NCBI GenBank assembly: GCA_015296085.1
Contig: DVDT01000040.1
Span: 62,001-126,000, forward strand
From: Trichormus sp. M33_DOE_039
GTDB taxonomy: Bacteria > Cyanobacteriota > Cyanobacteriia > Cyanobacteriales > Nostocaceae
DNA length: 64,000 nucleotides
Reading direction: 5' to 3'
In this document: positions 1 to 8,984 of the stretch, in pieces
Layout of the letters: each line of letters opens with the position of its first letter
How positions within the stretch are numbered: the first letter of the stretch is position 1
The notes under the pieces: generated by a model
What the model was told of the DNA's origin: nothing
Databases searched by the model: none
The model's input: the letters and a program-made list of their open reading frames with translations, nothing else
Position numbers and translations under genes: made by a program

Positions 1-141
1 ATTTACAATGTCTTCTCCTTGAATTTTCATATCTGCTGAGGGTGCAAAGTGCCTAAACTCAGGTGCAAGGTACTTTGCCCACATCTGCGGCGGCTCAATT
101 ACATGGGAATCAGCATCAATAATTTTGTATCCATGCAGCAT
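1..141 (-). CDS. amidohydrolase-family protein, N-terminal part (runs off window)
   Basis: Reading the minus strand from the ATG at 141 gives 47 residues that stay open to the window edge. They begin MLHGYKIIDADSHVIEPPQM, and the D-A-D-S-H-V-I-E-P pattern is the N-terminal metal-binding DxH strand of amidohydrolase family 2 (TIM-barrel metal-dependent hydrolases, ACMS-decarboxylase-like). The gene lies 63 bp downstream of the YcaO gene on the same strand, so it is probably the third gene of that operon. Heptamer repeats occupy the spacer and no clear Shine-Dalgarno is visible. Substrate unknown; the metal ligands further along the protein are outside the window. Confidence 0.6.
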   Translation of the reverse strand, partial: MLHGYKIIDADSHVIEPPQMWAKYLAPEFRHFAPSADMKIQGEDIVN

Positions 142-143
142 AA

Positions 144-167
144 GGGACTGGGGATTGGGGATTGGGG
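144..167. repeat. heptameric short tandem repeat (GGGATTG type)
   Basis: Three consecutive heptamers (GGGACTG, GGGATTG, GGGATTG) followed by GGG lie between the amidohydrolase start and the YcaO stop. This is the STRR class typical of heterocystous cyanobacteria. Confidence 0.8.
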
Positions 168-204
168 TTTTTTAACAATCGAATATCAGTCTAATGAATG
201 TGAA

Positions 205-2487
205 TTACATCCACATGGGATAGGGGTTGAGTTGTTCTTCTGTCAGAGGCTTTTGTAACCAACCCATTTTGACGGGAACATCATAAAGCCTTCCTGAACC
301 TAAGCGTTTCCAAATATGACGCATTCCCGGCACAATCACCTTAGCGACTTTCAGGCCAATATCGGGGCGAGTCTGATCTAGAACGAGCATTTCTAAACCA
401 TTCTGCTCAACAATTCTCTGACATAGCCTGACATCTTCTAAGAGATCATCACTTGCTAGTTGGGCATAATCTGCATAGACTTTGGGAACGCTTTGAGTGT
501 CGGGAAGCAGGTAAGGTTGATTTGAGACATTGGCAGATTTCCACCATTCAATGGCTAGGCGATCGCCAGATAAGGGATATTGGGTGCTACCATCTGCGTT
601 AGCAATTAACACATTAGGCAGAATTTGGTTAACCTCAGTTAAAGCTCGACTAATGGCTAGCTTGGGGTCAAAATGAACACCATAACCTAAAATAATATCT
701 TCTACGTCTCGATCCGTTCTGCGACTAATAGCCGCAAAAGCAGGAATATTGAGATCACTAGTAATATCTATTACCCACAACTGCCTGTCAATAGCTTGAT
801 AATATTTGTTCAAACTTTGAAAATAAGGCTCATTAAAACTATTTAAATCTACTTGAGGTTTAAGCAGCCGATTATACCACCATAAAGCCACGCAATCCCG
901 TTCCACCAATTCCATAAATCCTTGGAGAATGGCTTCTTCGAGGGTATTACCTGCGGCACAGCCGTTAGAGTCTGCCCAACATTCTCTTTGATCTGATTGA
1001 GGATAGCCGTAATAGCAATAAGCAGTTGGCAGATATTTAAATTCTTGATGGGTTAAAGACCAAACGGGTGTCCAGTCGATTACTTTTGTTGTATCAAAAG
1101 GTGCAGTAACTTTTTGAAACCATCCTTGACAATCAGCATTCCATTGTTCTCGGTGCTGGTATTGTGTTTGGCTAAAATTCATACAATCATTGGGATGAAT
1201 TGCTTTTTCATTTAGCTGTTCGTAACTGCTTTTGAGTCTGATTTCATCTCCCTGAAATACACCAGAATACCTCTCAATCGCTTCGCAAAAACCGCTAGCT
1301 TTGGCTTGAGTATCAGTTCTACCTTTACCGGCACTTCTCCCGCCGATATTTTGGCGTAAACTGGCTAAATCATCAAAAAGACTCTGAAAATGATGCTTGG
1401 CAATATATGTATGGGTTAACCCATTCCCCGGTATTCTGCTCAATTCTCGGACAATACCTGTAATGGGGCTAATATGTTGTGCGTATTTCTTTAAAGTTTC
1501 TTGTGGTGAACAAGAACGATGTCCGCCGTCTATGGTAAAAGTTTTCTGACGGTGTTCTAAAACAATCGGTGATGGCTGGTTGTTTTGTTCACCGCAACTA
1601 TGACATTGAGGACGCTGCACCACAGTATGATTGTGGGTTTGGATAGTCAAGGTGTCATAGGTGATGAGAGTCCCTGCTAATCGTTGATTTTCTCCTTGGA
1701 TAATCCATCTAAAAACCTCTGTAGCTACCATTCCTAATGCTGTATGCACTGTAGCAGTGAGAAATCCCAGAGGTGCAGATAAGGAAATCTGTTTATGTCT
1801 GTGAACATAACTAGCAACTGGCCTGTTATTGTGTAGGCGATTAGCTAGACATTCCCAACAAGCTGTTTTTTGGGGGTGAAATATCGGCCCTATCCAGACT
1901 ATCGTTCCCAGAGGGTTGGCTAGCATCCAAGGAGAGTCTGATTTTAAGGCTTGTTGATTAAATGCTGCTAGTTGTGGGTGGAGGTAGTCATCAGTCAAGA
2001 TGACGGTGATATCTCCAGTATCTGCTATTTGAATATCTAGGGATTTGAGGATAGTGATTAAGTCATCGGTGGGAACAGAACCAAAGGCTTTGACGGCGAC
2101 TGTAGTGGATTGCAACCGTTGAGCAGCTACGATGGGGGGAATATGGAGATGATGACAGAAAATAGCTAAAGGCGATCGCTCGGATTCATCCTCTTCCACT
2201 AGATAACCCTGCTGTTCCATTTGGAATAGGGTGTATTGGGCTTTGATACTGGCGTTGAGAACATTCTGAAAAAATTCTGGATTTTCTGGATTTGCTGGTA
2301 TCAGTTCCAGCTGAATGATGTCAATGATTTCATCAACGCTATATTTACCTTCCTTGACTAGAGAAGCTACAAGAAAAGACAGGCGATCGCTCCAGCAAAC
2401 TGCTTCTCTCTCAGATAAAATAAATACTTGGTCTGGTTCTATTGTCTCAACAGTGTAACAAGACTTGAATTTTGGTTGATTAATCAT
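205..2487 (-). CDS. YcaO cyclodehydratase fused to E1-like leader-binding domain (TOMM/azoline biosynthesis)
   Basis: A 760-aa two-domain protein. Residues ~1-340 resemble the E1-like/ocin-ThiF partner that binds RiPP precursor leader peptides, with two zinc-type pairs C210-x2-C213 and C295-x2-C298. From ~385 on it is a YcaO domain with the hallmark SGFCEAIERYSG and a second acidic E-R-D block (FMELVERDC) for ATP/Mg binding. YcaO enzymes phosphorylate backbone amides so that Cys/Ser/Thr cyclise to azolines; a fused architecture of this size is typical of TOMM and cyanobactin-type synthetases. The C-terminus is PYPMWM, close to but not the canonical PxPxP tail. It lies 41 bp downstream of an SDR gene and upstream of an amidohydrolase. 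No precursor peptide gene or FMN oxidase is visible in the window, so the substrate is unknown. Confidence 0.85.
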   Translation of the reverse strand: MINQPKFKSCYTVETIEPDQVFILSEREAVCWSDRLSFLVASLVKEGKYSVDEIIDIIQLELIPANPENPEFFQNVLNASIKAQYTLFQMEQQGYLVEEDESERSPLAIFCHHLHIPPIVAAQRLQSTTVAVKAFGSVPTDDLITILKSLDIQIADTGDITVILTDDYLHPQLAAFNQQALKSDSPWMLANPLGTIVWIGPIFHPQKTACWECLANRLHNNRPVASYVHRHKQISLSAPLGFLTATVHTALGMVATEVFRWIIQGENQRLAGTLITYDTLTIQTHNHTVVQRPQCHSCGEQNNQPSPIVLEHRQKTFTIDGGHRSCSPQETLKKYAQHISPITGIVRELSRIPGNGLTHTYIAKHHFQSLFDDLASLRQNIGGRSAGKGRTDTQAKASGFCEAIERYSGVFQGDEIRLKSSYEQLNEKAIHPNDCMNFSQTQYQHREQWNADCQGWFQKVTAPFDTTKVIDWTPVWSLTHQEFKYLPTAYCYYGYPQSDQRECWADSNGCAAGNTLEEAILQGFMELVERDCVALWWYNRLLKPQVDLNSFNEPYFQSLNKYYQAIDRQLWVIDITSDLNIPAFAAISRRTDRDVEDIILGYGVHFDPKLAISRALTEVNQILPNVLIANADGSTQYPLSGDRLAIEWWKSANVSNQPYLLPDTQSVPKVYADYAQLASDDLLEDVRLCQRIVEQNGLEMLVLDQTRPDIGLKVAKVIVPGMRHIWKRLGSGRLYDVPVKMGWLQKPLTEEQLNPYPMWM

Positions 2488-2528
2488 GTTTTGTCAGTAA
2501 AAGCTTGGAAATTACTGACATATGTTAA

Positions 2529-3479
2529 CTAAATAGGTTTAACACCGCTAATCTTTAAAACATCACTCATAGTTGCACAGTAATTAGGTAACTCAAAGCT
2601 ACTAGGATTGATTACAGTGTCATAGGTAAAATGGCGATAGTTCATACAGAATCTATCCCAAGCTGCCATCTGAATCTGAAAGACGGCGATGATTAAATTT
2701 GCTAGGGATAAAGATAGGGGAATGCGGAAGTAAATCTTTTTGCTGAAATAAGAGCAAAGTTCTTCTATTGCTTGATTGGCGGTGAGTCTTTGCTGACCTA
2801 AAACTAGTCTGCGCGTTGTCTCATTTTGGGGAGGATGGACAATTAAATATTTAACGACAGTGGCGATATCTTGACCATGAATAAAGTGAAAACTACCATC
2901 GGCTTTTAAGAAGCGAATTAAATTAATATATTTTGTAACTTCAGGAATTCCTGATGTGAGGTGAGAATAGGGTTTTTTGGTATCACCACCTAAAACTAAA
3001 GTCGGAAAAACAGTAGTGATTTTGGGTGCGATCGCCAGTTGTGATATCTTCTGTAAACACTCATATTTAGACCGGATATAATCTGTACCAATTTCCCCTG
3101 CTTCTTTTAGTGGTTGATTGTGGCGGTCTAAAACACTAGCTGTAGAAAAATAAATAACCTGTTCGCAACGTTCAGGATTGAGTAAACTGAGTAATTCTAA
3201 AGTTTTAGATACATTAATATCAAAAGTTTGTTCACCACCCCAAGCAGTAGCGGTGAGAACTGCAACATCAATTGTAGGCAGTAACTCAGATAATTGGCTA
3301 ATATTTTGCATATCACCCTGCAAAACATGAATACCAGAGCGAACCGTGGTATCAACTTGCAGTTTATTGAGATTTCTTACTAGTAAATATAATTCGTAAT
3401 CTGTTTCTTGAATTAAGGCTTCACTTATATAGTGACCTATACAGCCACTAGCACCGGTTATTAAAATTCGTTTATTCAT
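2529..3479 (-). CDS. NAD(P)-dependent epimerase/dehydratase (extended SDR)
   Basis: A 316-aa extended short-chain dehydrogenase. The dinucleotide-binding motif TGASGCIG lies at residues 8-15. A Ser/Thr-rich active-site strand (FSTASV, 111-116) and the catalytic Y134-x3-K138 pair follow, so the catalytic set is complete. The family acts on nucleotide sugars, flavonoids or similar carbonyl/hydroxyl substrates; the actual substrate cannot be read here. It is the first gene of the minus-strand group with the YcaO gene (41-bp gap), which suggests a role in the same modification pathway, but that is inference. Start is ATG at 3479, with heptamer repeats immediately upstream. Confidence 0.85.
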   Translation of the reverse strand: MNKRILITGASGCIGHYISEALIQETDYELYLLVRNLNKLQVDTTVRSGIHVLQGDMQNISQLSELLPTIDVAVLTATAWGGEQTFDINVSKTLELLSLLNPERCEQVIYFSTASVLDRHNQPLKEAGEIGTDYIRSKYECLQKISQLAIAPKITTVFPTLVLGGDTKKPYSHLTSGIPEVTKYINLIRFLKADGSFHFIHGQDIATVVKYLIVHPPQNETTRRLVLGQQRLTANQAIEELCSYFSKKIYFRIPLSLSLANLIIAVFQIQMAAWDRFCMNYRHFTYDTVINPSSFELPNYCATMSDVLKISGVKPI

Positions 3480-3483
3480 AAGA

Positions 3484-3530
3484 GTCCAGGGATGTAGGGG
3501 TTTAGGGGTGTAGGGGTGTGGGGGAAGAGG
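3484..3530. repeat. degenerate tandem repeat (TAGGGGTG type)
   Basis: A run of degenerate G-rich units (GATGTAGGGG, TTTAGGGG, TGTAGGGG, TGTGGGGG) upstream of the SDR gene. The same repeat class recurs at 7919-7957 and, on the opposite strand, at 15008-15069. Confidence 0.7.
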
Positions 3531-3583
3531 TAAAAGTATTTACCAAATATGTTTACCCATGAAATGAAAACTGTTGTCACTGT

Positions 3584-3615
3584 TCCCAGTCCCCAGTCCC
3601 CAGTCCCCAGTCCCC
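3584..3615. repeat. heptameric tandem repeat (CCCAGTC x4)
   Basis: Four near-perfect CCCAGTC heptamers lie just downstream of the hemE stop codon (minus strand). Confidence 0.85.
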
Positions 3616-3627
3616 TTTCATTCTTGA

Positions 3628-4680
3628 CTAAACCAACACATTGAGCTGCTTGGCGGTTTCAAAGAAGAAAGCCACGTTTTCTTCTGGGGTGTCTGGGTGT
3701 ACACCATGACCGAGGTTGAGAATGTGTCCCCAGTTACCAGCTTTGCGAACGGTATCAATGATGCGATCGCGGATAAACTCTTTTGAGCCATATAATACGC
3801 CAGGGTCAAGATTACCTTGGACTTTGACGTGTTTCCCTAATCTGGCTCTTGCATCGGCCATGTCTACTGTCCAGTCTACAGTGACGACATCAGCACCAGA
3901 TTGCCCCATGCGTTCGAGTACGCCTGCGCTACCACTAACTAACAAAATTAATGGTGTGTCTGGGTGAGTTTCCTTGACTTGCTGGAATACCCGCTTTTGG
4001 TAGGGGAGAGCAAAGGTGTCATAATCTTGGGGACTGAGGTATCCTGCCCAAGAATCGAACATTTGCACTACTTGCGCGCCAGAATCAATTTGATAACGCA
4101 CATAAACTGCGATCGCATCTGCAAATTTAGCGAGGAGTTGATGCAGCACATCTGGCTGTGTGAAAGCCATGTTTTTGATGATGGAGTAGGTTTTAGAACC
4201 TTTACCTTCCACCGCATAGGCGGCTAAAGTCCACGGCGCACCCACAAAGCCTAGTACCGTTGATTTGTTGCCTACTTCTTGACGTAAAGCCTGCAAAATA
4301 GTTTTGATAAACGGTAGAGCCGCTTCTGGTTCTAAAGGACGCAGTTGATCAACTTGTGCTTGAGTGCGAATGGGCGCATGAATGATGGGGCCTTTACCTT
4401 CCGCAATGTCCATGTCAATCCCCAAACCTGGTAAGGGGGTAACAATGTCGGAAAATAAAATTACGCCGTCGGGTTGGAAAGCTCTCCAGGGTTGGAGGGA
4501 GACTTCAATCGCTACTTCAGGAATTTCGGAGCGTTCGCGAAATGAAGGATACTTCTCCCTTAAATCCCGATATGCTTTCATGTATCGTCCCGCTTGGCGC
4601 ATCATCCACACGGGGGGACGATCTACAATTTCACCACGAGCAGCCCGCAAAAGATGAGGAGTCGTTGCAGCAAAACCCAT
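3628..4680 (-). CDS. hemE: uroporphyrinogen III decarboxylase
   Basis: A 350-aa full-length HemE. It decarboxylates the four acetate side chains of uroporphyrinogen III to give coproporphyrinogen III, the cytosolic step upstream of heme, chlorophyll and bilin synthesis. The family signature [13 protein letters not shown] is at residues 21-33 (substrate-binding arginines), the catalytic Asp is in [12 protein letters not shown] (D78), and the C-terminal [15 protein letters not shown] block is intact. It appears monocistronic: the SDR gene downstream is separated by ~150 bp with repeats. It supplies the same pathway as hemN, heme oxygenase and acsF at 37.7-41.7 kb. ATG start at 4680 agrees with the family's N-terminus. 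Confidence 0.97.
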   Translation of the reverse strand: MGFAATTPHLLRAARGEIVDRPPVWMMRQAGRYMKAYRDLREKYPSFRERSEIPEVAIEVSLQPWRAFQPDGVILFSDIVTPLPGLGIDMDIAEGKGPIIHAPIRTQAQVDQLRPLEPEAALPFIKTILQALRQEVGNKSTVLGFVGAPWTLAAYAVEGKGSKTYSIIKNMAFTQPDVLHQLLAKFADAIAVYVRYQIDSGAQVVQMFDSWAGYLSPQDYDTFALPYQKRVFQQVKETHPDTPLILLVSGSAGVLERMGQSGADVVTVDWTVDMADARARLGKHVKVQGNLDPGVLYGSKEFIRDRIIDTVRKAGNWGHILNLGHGVHPDTPEENVAFFFETAKQLNVLV

Positions 4681-4949
4681 TTAACACTTCATCCTAAGTC
4701 ACTTTTTTATGTCAATGTTTAGCTTATCATTCTGGGATTACGCTTTATCAAATAGAGGTGACAGGTGACGGGTAACAGTTAACAGTAACAGAGGAAATTT
4801 TGTCTTAATGACCCATGACGGCAGTTACTATAAGTCTGGAAACCCGCTGATCGCAATGCCTCCCCAATGCTCTATACCCATTTTCATACTTAGCATTAAA
4901 ACTTGTTTTATTGAGATTATCTTATTCAAATTTCTTAACTTAAATTAAT

Positions 4950-5687
4950 ATGCAAAGTAAATCTAATCATCCTTCTCGTTTTGCAACGGCTAATAGCAAA
5001 TCTCAACCAGTTAGGTTATTGATCCCCCGTTCTCAACGGCGGACGTTCTTGTTTCAGTTTACTTTGATGACTGTTTTGGGTTGGGTGGTGGGTGGGATCG
5101 TCAGCATTGCGATCGAAAAAATCCTCTGGCAAAGTCTACTCCCAACTTTTGCCGATCAGCCCCAAGTATGGAGCTTTTGGGTTAGATTACTTGGTAATAT
5201 TGTGTTTGCCGTAGTTTTTGCTGCGGATCAGGCGTTAGTCATGCGCCGTTATCTTTCTGGCTGGCTCTGGTTGCTGGCTACCAGTGCAGGTTGGCTACTA
5301 GCCAATGCGGTCTCAACTACTTGGATTAACTATATTGCTAATTTATTTAATCAACCGTTGACTGCTGACACTGCCTTGACGGTCGGATTTTTGTCAACAC
5401 TTCCGTATATTCTTTCTGGGGTTTGGCTGGGGCTATTGCAATGGTTAGTCCTGCGGAGTTACACAGTAAAAAGTTGGTGGTGGAATTTTTTTCCCTCTAT
5501 TTCCTTCTTCTGTATTAGTCTGGTAGTTTGGTTACTTTCTTTAATGCAAAATTTGATTCCAGCATCCGTAATGTCTTGGATTGAACAAGGATTTACGGCT
5601 ATGATCCTCGGAGTCATACCAGCAATTGGCTTGTGTAGTCTGAAGAAACAATTACAACGTCAGACTGGAATCTCTAGCGCGTCCTAA
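4950..5687 (+). CDS. six-TM membrane protein of unknown function
   Basis: A 245-aa protein I do not recognise. A basic, Ser/Asn-rich N-terminus of ~30 residues is followed by about six hydrophobic segments (roughly 35-57, 78-98, 103-125, 145-168, 180-200, 210-230) and a short basic tail, so it is an integral membrane protein. No catalytic motif is visible. Trp is frequent at segment edges. It ends 48 bp before the oligopeptidase B gene on the same strand, so the two may be cotranscribed. Start ATG at 4950 has no obvious Shine-Dalgarno sequence. Confidence 0.7.
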   Translation: MQSKSNHPSRFATANSKSQPVRLLIPRSQRRTFLFQFTLMTVLGWVVGGIVSIAIEKILWQSLLPTFADQPQVWSFWVRLLGNIVFAVVFAADQALVMRRYLSGWLWLLATSAGWLLANAVSTTWINYIANLFNQPLTADTALTVGFLSTLPYILSGVWLGLLQWLVLRSYTVKSWWWNFFPSISFFCISLVVWLLSLMQNLIPASVMSWIEQGFTAMILGVIPAIGLCSLKKQLQRQTGISSAS

Positions 5688-5735
5688 ATTTTAGGTTAGC
5701 TAGTTGCTTGATATGGGATAAAAGGTTACAGAAGG

Positions 5736-7802
5736 ATGACAAAAGACCGGGTGTTACAAACAAATATTCTGCCACCTGTGGCTGAGAAACAGCCCCAAGT
5801 TTTAGAATTACATGGCGATCGCCGCCTAGACAACTACTTTTGGCTGCGCGACATTGATAACCCCAAAGTAGTAGCATATCTAGATGCGGAAAACGCCTAC
5901 ACCGCAGCGATGATGCAGCATACAGACTCGCTGCAAACTCAGCTTTATGATGAAATGCTCTCGCGCATTCAAGAAACTGATCTATCTTTGCCGTACCGCA
6001 AAGATAATTATTATTACTATTCGCGCACGGAAGCCGGGAAAGCTTATCGCATTTATTGCCGAAAACAAGGAAGTTTAGATGCTCCCGAAGAGGTACTGTT
6101 AGATGAAAACGAGTTAGCATCCGGGCATGATTTTTTTGAGTTAGGTATATTTGATGTTAGTCCTAATCATCAAATCCTAGCCTATTCTTTTGATACCAGT
6201 GGCTCTGAAAGATATACACTTTTCTTTCTGGATTTAAATACGCGTCAGTTATATCCAGAAACTATTGCTGATACTTATTTTTCTTTTTGTTGGGCTAATG
6301 ATAACCAAACTGGTTTTTATACCAAAATTGATACTGCTAACCGCCCCTATCAACTATTTAGACATACTCTTGGCACATCCCCAGAGTCAGATGAGCTAAT
6401 TTATCACGAACCTGATGAGGCTTACGCTTTATATGTTGATAATACTCGCTCTCAAGCATATATTTTAATGACTTTGCGGAGCAGTATCACTACGGAAATT
6501 CACTATCTAGATGCTAATCATCCTAGGAGTGATTTTCAGGTAATTTACCACCGTGATCCAGGTATAGAGTACGATGTAGACCATCACAGCGATTACTTTT
6601 ACATTGTCACTAATGAAGCGGCCACTAACTTTAAATTGGTGAAAACTCCCATAGCTGCACCATCAAAAGACAACTGGCAAACTGTAATTCCTCACCGTGA
6701 AGATGTTTTGCTCTCAGGAATTAGTCTGTTTGCTCATCACTTGGTAATTTATGAACGCAAAGATGGGCTACAAACTGCTAGGGTAAGAAACTTATCGACA
6801 GGTGATGAAAGTAATATTGTTTTTCCTGAACCTACCTACGCTTTTTCTGAAGGTAGTAACCCAGAATTTAATACTACTAATTTGCGGTTTAATTACACTT
6901 CCCTCATCACACCGCCCTCTGTTTTCGATTACGATATGGAAACCAAAGAGCGGGAATTGAAAAAACAAACGGAAGTACTTGGCGGCTATGATCCAACTCA
7001 ATATTGTAGTGAATGGTTGATGGCCACAGCCCAAGATGGTATACAAGTTCCTATATCCATTGTTTACAAACAAGGAATTAAAAAAGACGGCAAAAATCCC
7101 TTGTTATTGACAGGATATGGTTCTTATGGTGCTTCTTACCCCGCGTCTTTTTCTTCAACTAGATTAACATTATTAGACCGAGGTGTAGTGTTTGCGATCG
7201 CTCATATTCGTGGCGGCGAAGAAATGGGGCGCAAATGGTATGAAAATGGCAAATTTTTACACAAGAAAAACACCTTCACCGATTTTATTGCCTGTGCCGA
7301 ATATTTAATTAACGAAGGTTGGACAGCAAGTAAACACCTAGCAATTACAGGCGGTAGTGCAGGCGGTTTATTAATGGGTGCAGTAATTAATATGCGTCCT
7401 GAATTATTTCAAGTAGTCGTTGCTGATGTGCCGTTTGTTGATGTGGTAACAACAATTCTAGACACATCTTTACCTCTCTCGGCAATGGAATGGGAAGAAT
7501 GGGGAAATCCCAATGATCCAATCTACTATGACTACATGAAGTCTTACTCACCCTACGATAATGTTGAAGCCAAAGCTTACCCCCATTTGCTCATTACCGC
7601 CGGGTTAAATGATTCCCGCGTTAAATATTGGGAACCTGCCAAATGGACAGCCAAACTGCGAGAGATGAAAACAGACAATAACATTCTTCTGCTCAAAACC
7701 AACATGGATGCTGGACATAGTGGTGCTTCTGGACGCTACGAAAGCTTAAAGGAATTAGCTTTTGAGTATGCCTTTATTTTGGAGCGATTAAGTTTGGTTT
7801 AA
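5736..7802 (+). CDS. ptrB: oligopeptidase B (protease II), S9A serine peptidase
   Basis: A 688-aa protein, the usual length for oligopeptidase B, which cleaves short peptides after Arg/Lys in the cytoplasm. The N-terminal HGDRRLDNYFWLRD stretch and the beta-propeller region match the family. The C-terminal alpha/beta-hydrolase domain carries the full triad: S541 in GGSAGG, D626 in AGLNDSR and H661 in DAGHSG. The block VPFVDVVTTILD after the nucleophile and the YWEPAKW motif are very close to E. coli PtrB. There is no signal peptide. A perfect 15-bp inverted repeat lies ~45 bp after the stop codon. Confidence 0.93.
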   Translation: MTKDRVLQTNILPPVAEKQPQVLELHGDRRLDNYFWLRDIDNPKVVAYLDAENAYTAAMMQHTDSLQTQLYDEMLSRIQETDLSLPYRKDNYYYYSRTEAGKAYRIYCRKQGSLDAPEEVLLDENELASGHDFFELGIFDVSPNHQILAYSFDTSGSERYTLFFLDLNTRQLYPETIADTYFSFCWANDNQTGFYTKIDTANRPYQLFRHTLGTSPESDELIYHEPDEAYALYVDNTRSQAYILMTLRSSITTEIHYLDANHPRSDFQVIYHRDPGIEYDVDHHSDYFYIVTNEAATNFKLVKTPIAAPSKDNWQTVIPHREDVLLSGISLFAHHLVIYERKDGLQTARVRNLSTGDESNIVFPEPTYAFSEGSNPEFNTTNLRFNYTSLITPPSVFDYDMETKERELKKQTEVLGGYDPTQYCSEWLMATAQDGIQVPISIVYKQGIKKDGKNPLLLTGYGSYGASYPASFSSTRLTLLDRGVVFAIAHIRGGEEMGRKWYENGKFLHKKNTFTDFIACAEYLINEGWTASKHLAITGGSAGGLLMGAVINMRPELFQVVVADVPFVDVVTTILDTSLPLSAMEWEEWGNPNDPIYYDYMKSYSPYDNVEAKAYPHLLITAGLNDSRVKYWEPAKWTAKLREMKTDNNILLLKTNMDAGHSGASGRYESLKELAFEYAFILERLSLV

Positions 7803-7846
7803 CTCAGTCCAAAAACCAGTAACTTTAGATTTGCGTACCACTTTGT

Positions 7847-7880
7847 GGAAGCAAGCTACGCTGGCGCGTAGCTTGCTTCC
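7847..7880. repeat. perfect 15-bp inverted repeat, possible terminator or dispersed palindrome
   Basis: GGAAGCAAGCTACGC, the loop TGGC, then the exact reverse complement. It lies 45 bp after oligopeptidase B. No T-run follows, so a dispersed palindromic element is at least as likely as an intrinsic terminator. A related half-site (GTAGCTTGCTTCC) recurs near 34683. Confidence 0.75.
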
Positions 7881-7918
7881 CTGAAAGGTTTTCTACCCTC
7901 TACCTGACCTGAAAGGAA

Positions 7919-7957
7919 TGTAGGGGTAGGGGTGTAAGGGTATAGGGGTGTAGGGGA
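7919..7957. repeat. degenerate tandem repeat (TAGGGGTG type)
   Basis: Units of TAGGGG separated by TG/TA dinucleotides, in the 304-bp spacer between oligopeptidase B and the next gene. Apart from this array and the palindrome at 7847 I see nothing else in that spacer. Confidence 0.75.
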
Positions 7958-8106
7958 AAGACACCTTTCCTCGTTGACTGTGAAACTTGTTTCATTGGGA
8001 CTTTCTTGATAATTCTTTGTCATTGTTCCCATCCGAATCTTTATGATTCTGCGATCGCCGTATACTGAGATATTCTTTCCTAAGAAAAAACACAATATAT
8101 AGTGAA

Positions 8107-8670
8107 ATGAAATATATCAAGCGTCACGTTAAAGGGATTGGACTCATTGTCGAGGTTGTTTTTTTAATAGCCTTATTTCTGCTCGGACTCTTCCTAGATT
8201 ATGAATTAGCTGCTTCCTTGTTCTGGCAATTTTACTTATTGATGGCTGTTTTAGCCCTAATCTTACTCTTGCCATTATACTTACAATCTCGGCATAAACA
8301 GGAATTGTGGCTTTTCCTCGGTTTCAATATCAGTCTATTAGCTCTGCACTTTTTGACTCTCACTCCTGTAAAACCCTTCACAAAGTTTTATCTCGACATT
8401 AAAAATGGTATGACAATTCAGGAGGTTCAAGGCTTATTTAACCAGCGTTTTCCAAAAGAGGGAAGATTTCCTCAACCGGTATGGGAACTACATTATGGAC
8501 ATAATGGTGTGCTGGAAAATCGTGACCCTGAAGAAAAAGGCTTTGTAGCTATACCTGACCAAAATCTAAACTACATTCTTGACCCAAGCGATGGTCGCTA
8601 CAATGCGGAAGTGGTAACTGTTTATTTCAATGATAGCAAAGTGGTAGGAGCTAAGTATTTACCCGATTAA
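8107..8670 (+). CDS. small membrane protein with soluble C-terminal domain, unknown function
   Basis: A 187-aa protein I cannot name. Three hydrophobic segments (about 10-30, 38-58 and 66-90) anchor it in a membrane. The last ~95 residues are soluble. They have a G-M-T-x-x-E-V start after the last segment and a VVTVYFNDSKVVG strand near the end, an arrangement reminiscent of BamE/SmpA-like lipoprotein domains; that resemblance is only a suggestion. It is flanked by non-coding DNA on both sides and looks monocistronic. ATG start at 8107. Confidence 0.65.
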   Translation: MKYIKRHVKGIGLIVEVVFLIALFLLGLFLDYELAASLFWQFYLLMAVLALILLLPLYLQSRHKQELWLFLGFNISLLALHFLTLTPVKPFTKFYLDIKNGMTIQEVQGLFNQRFPKEGRFPQPVWELHYGHNGVLENRDPEEKGFVAIPDQNLNYILDPSDGRYNAEVVTVYFNDSKVVGAKYLPD

Positions 8671-8984
8671 TTCCGATTCGTCGAAATCACGTTAACACCA
8701 ACGCAGAGGCTCAACTTGTCAAGACAGATTTTAGATTAAATACCAATCCCAAATCTCACAATTATCTTGAATTTACTGCCTGTATTTATATTTTGTTCGA
8801 CTGAAGTGCAGTCCTGTTTCATTTAAACGATACTATCCTTAATCGAGAAGCTTCACTTCAGCAATTTATTTCTGGTCAATTTTACTTAATATTGAACAAG
8901 TTGGTTGCTTCGTATTTAGTTAAAAATTAACATTTATCTTTCTAGATACAAGATGTTAGCAAATAATCTGTTAGCTCGTTGGTT
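8671..8984. other. intergenic region, no recognised feature
   Basis: A 314-bp AT-rich spacer between two convergent genes. I see no ORF, RNA gene or clear terminator. Confidence 0.6.

Noticed and set aside
49-258. 69-aa plus-strand ORF at the window start
   Set aside because: It is antisense to the amidohydrolase start and to the YcaO 3' end, and runs through a heptamer repeat; no family resemblance.
3584-3615. CRISPR-like direct repeats
   Set aside because: These and similar arrays are 7-bp tandem units without spacers; no array or cas gene is present in the window.
7847-7880. Calling the palindrome a definite terminator of oligopeptidase B
   Set aside because: No T-run follows and related half-sites occur elsewhere, so a dispersed repeat is equally likely.
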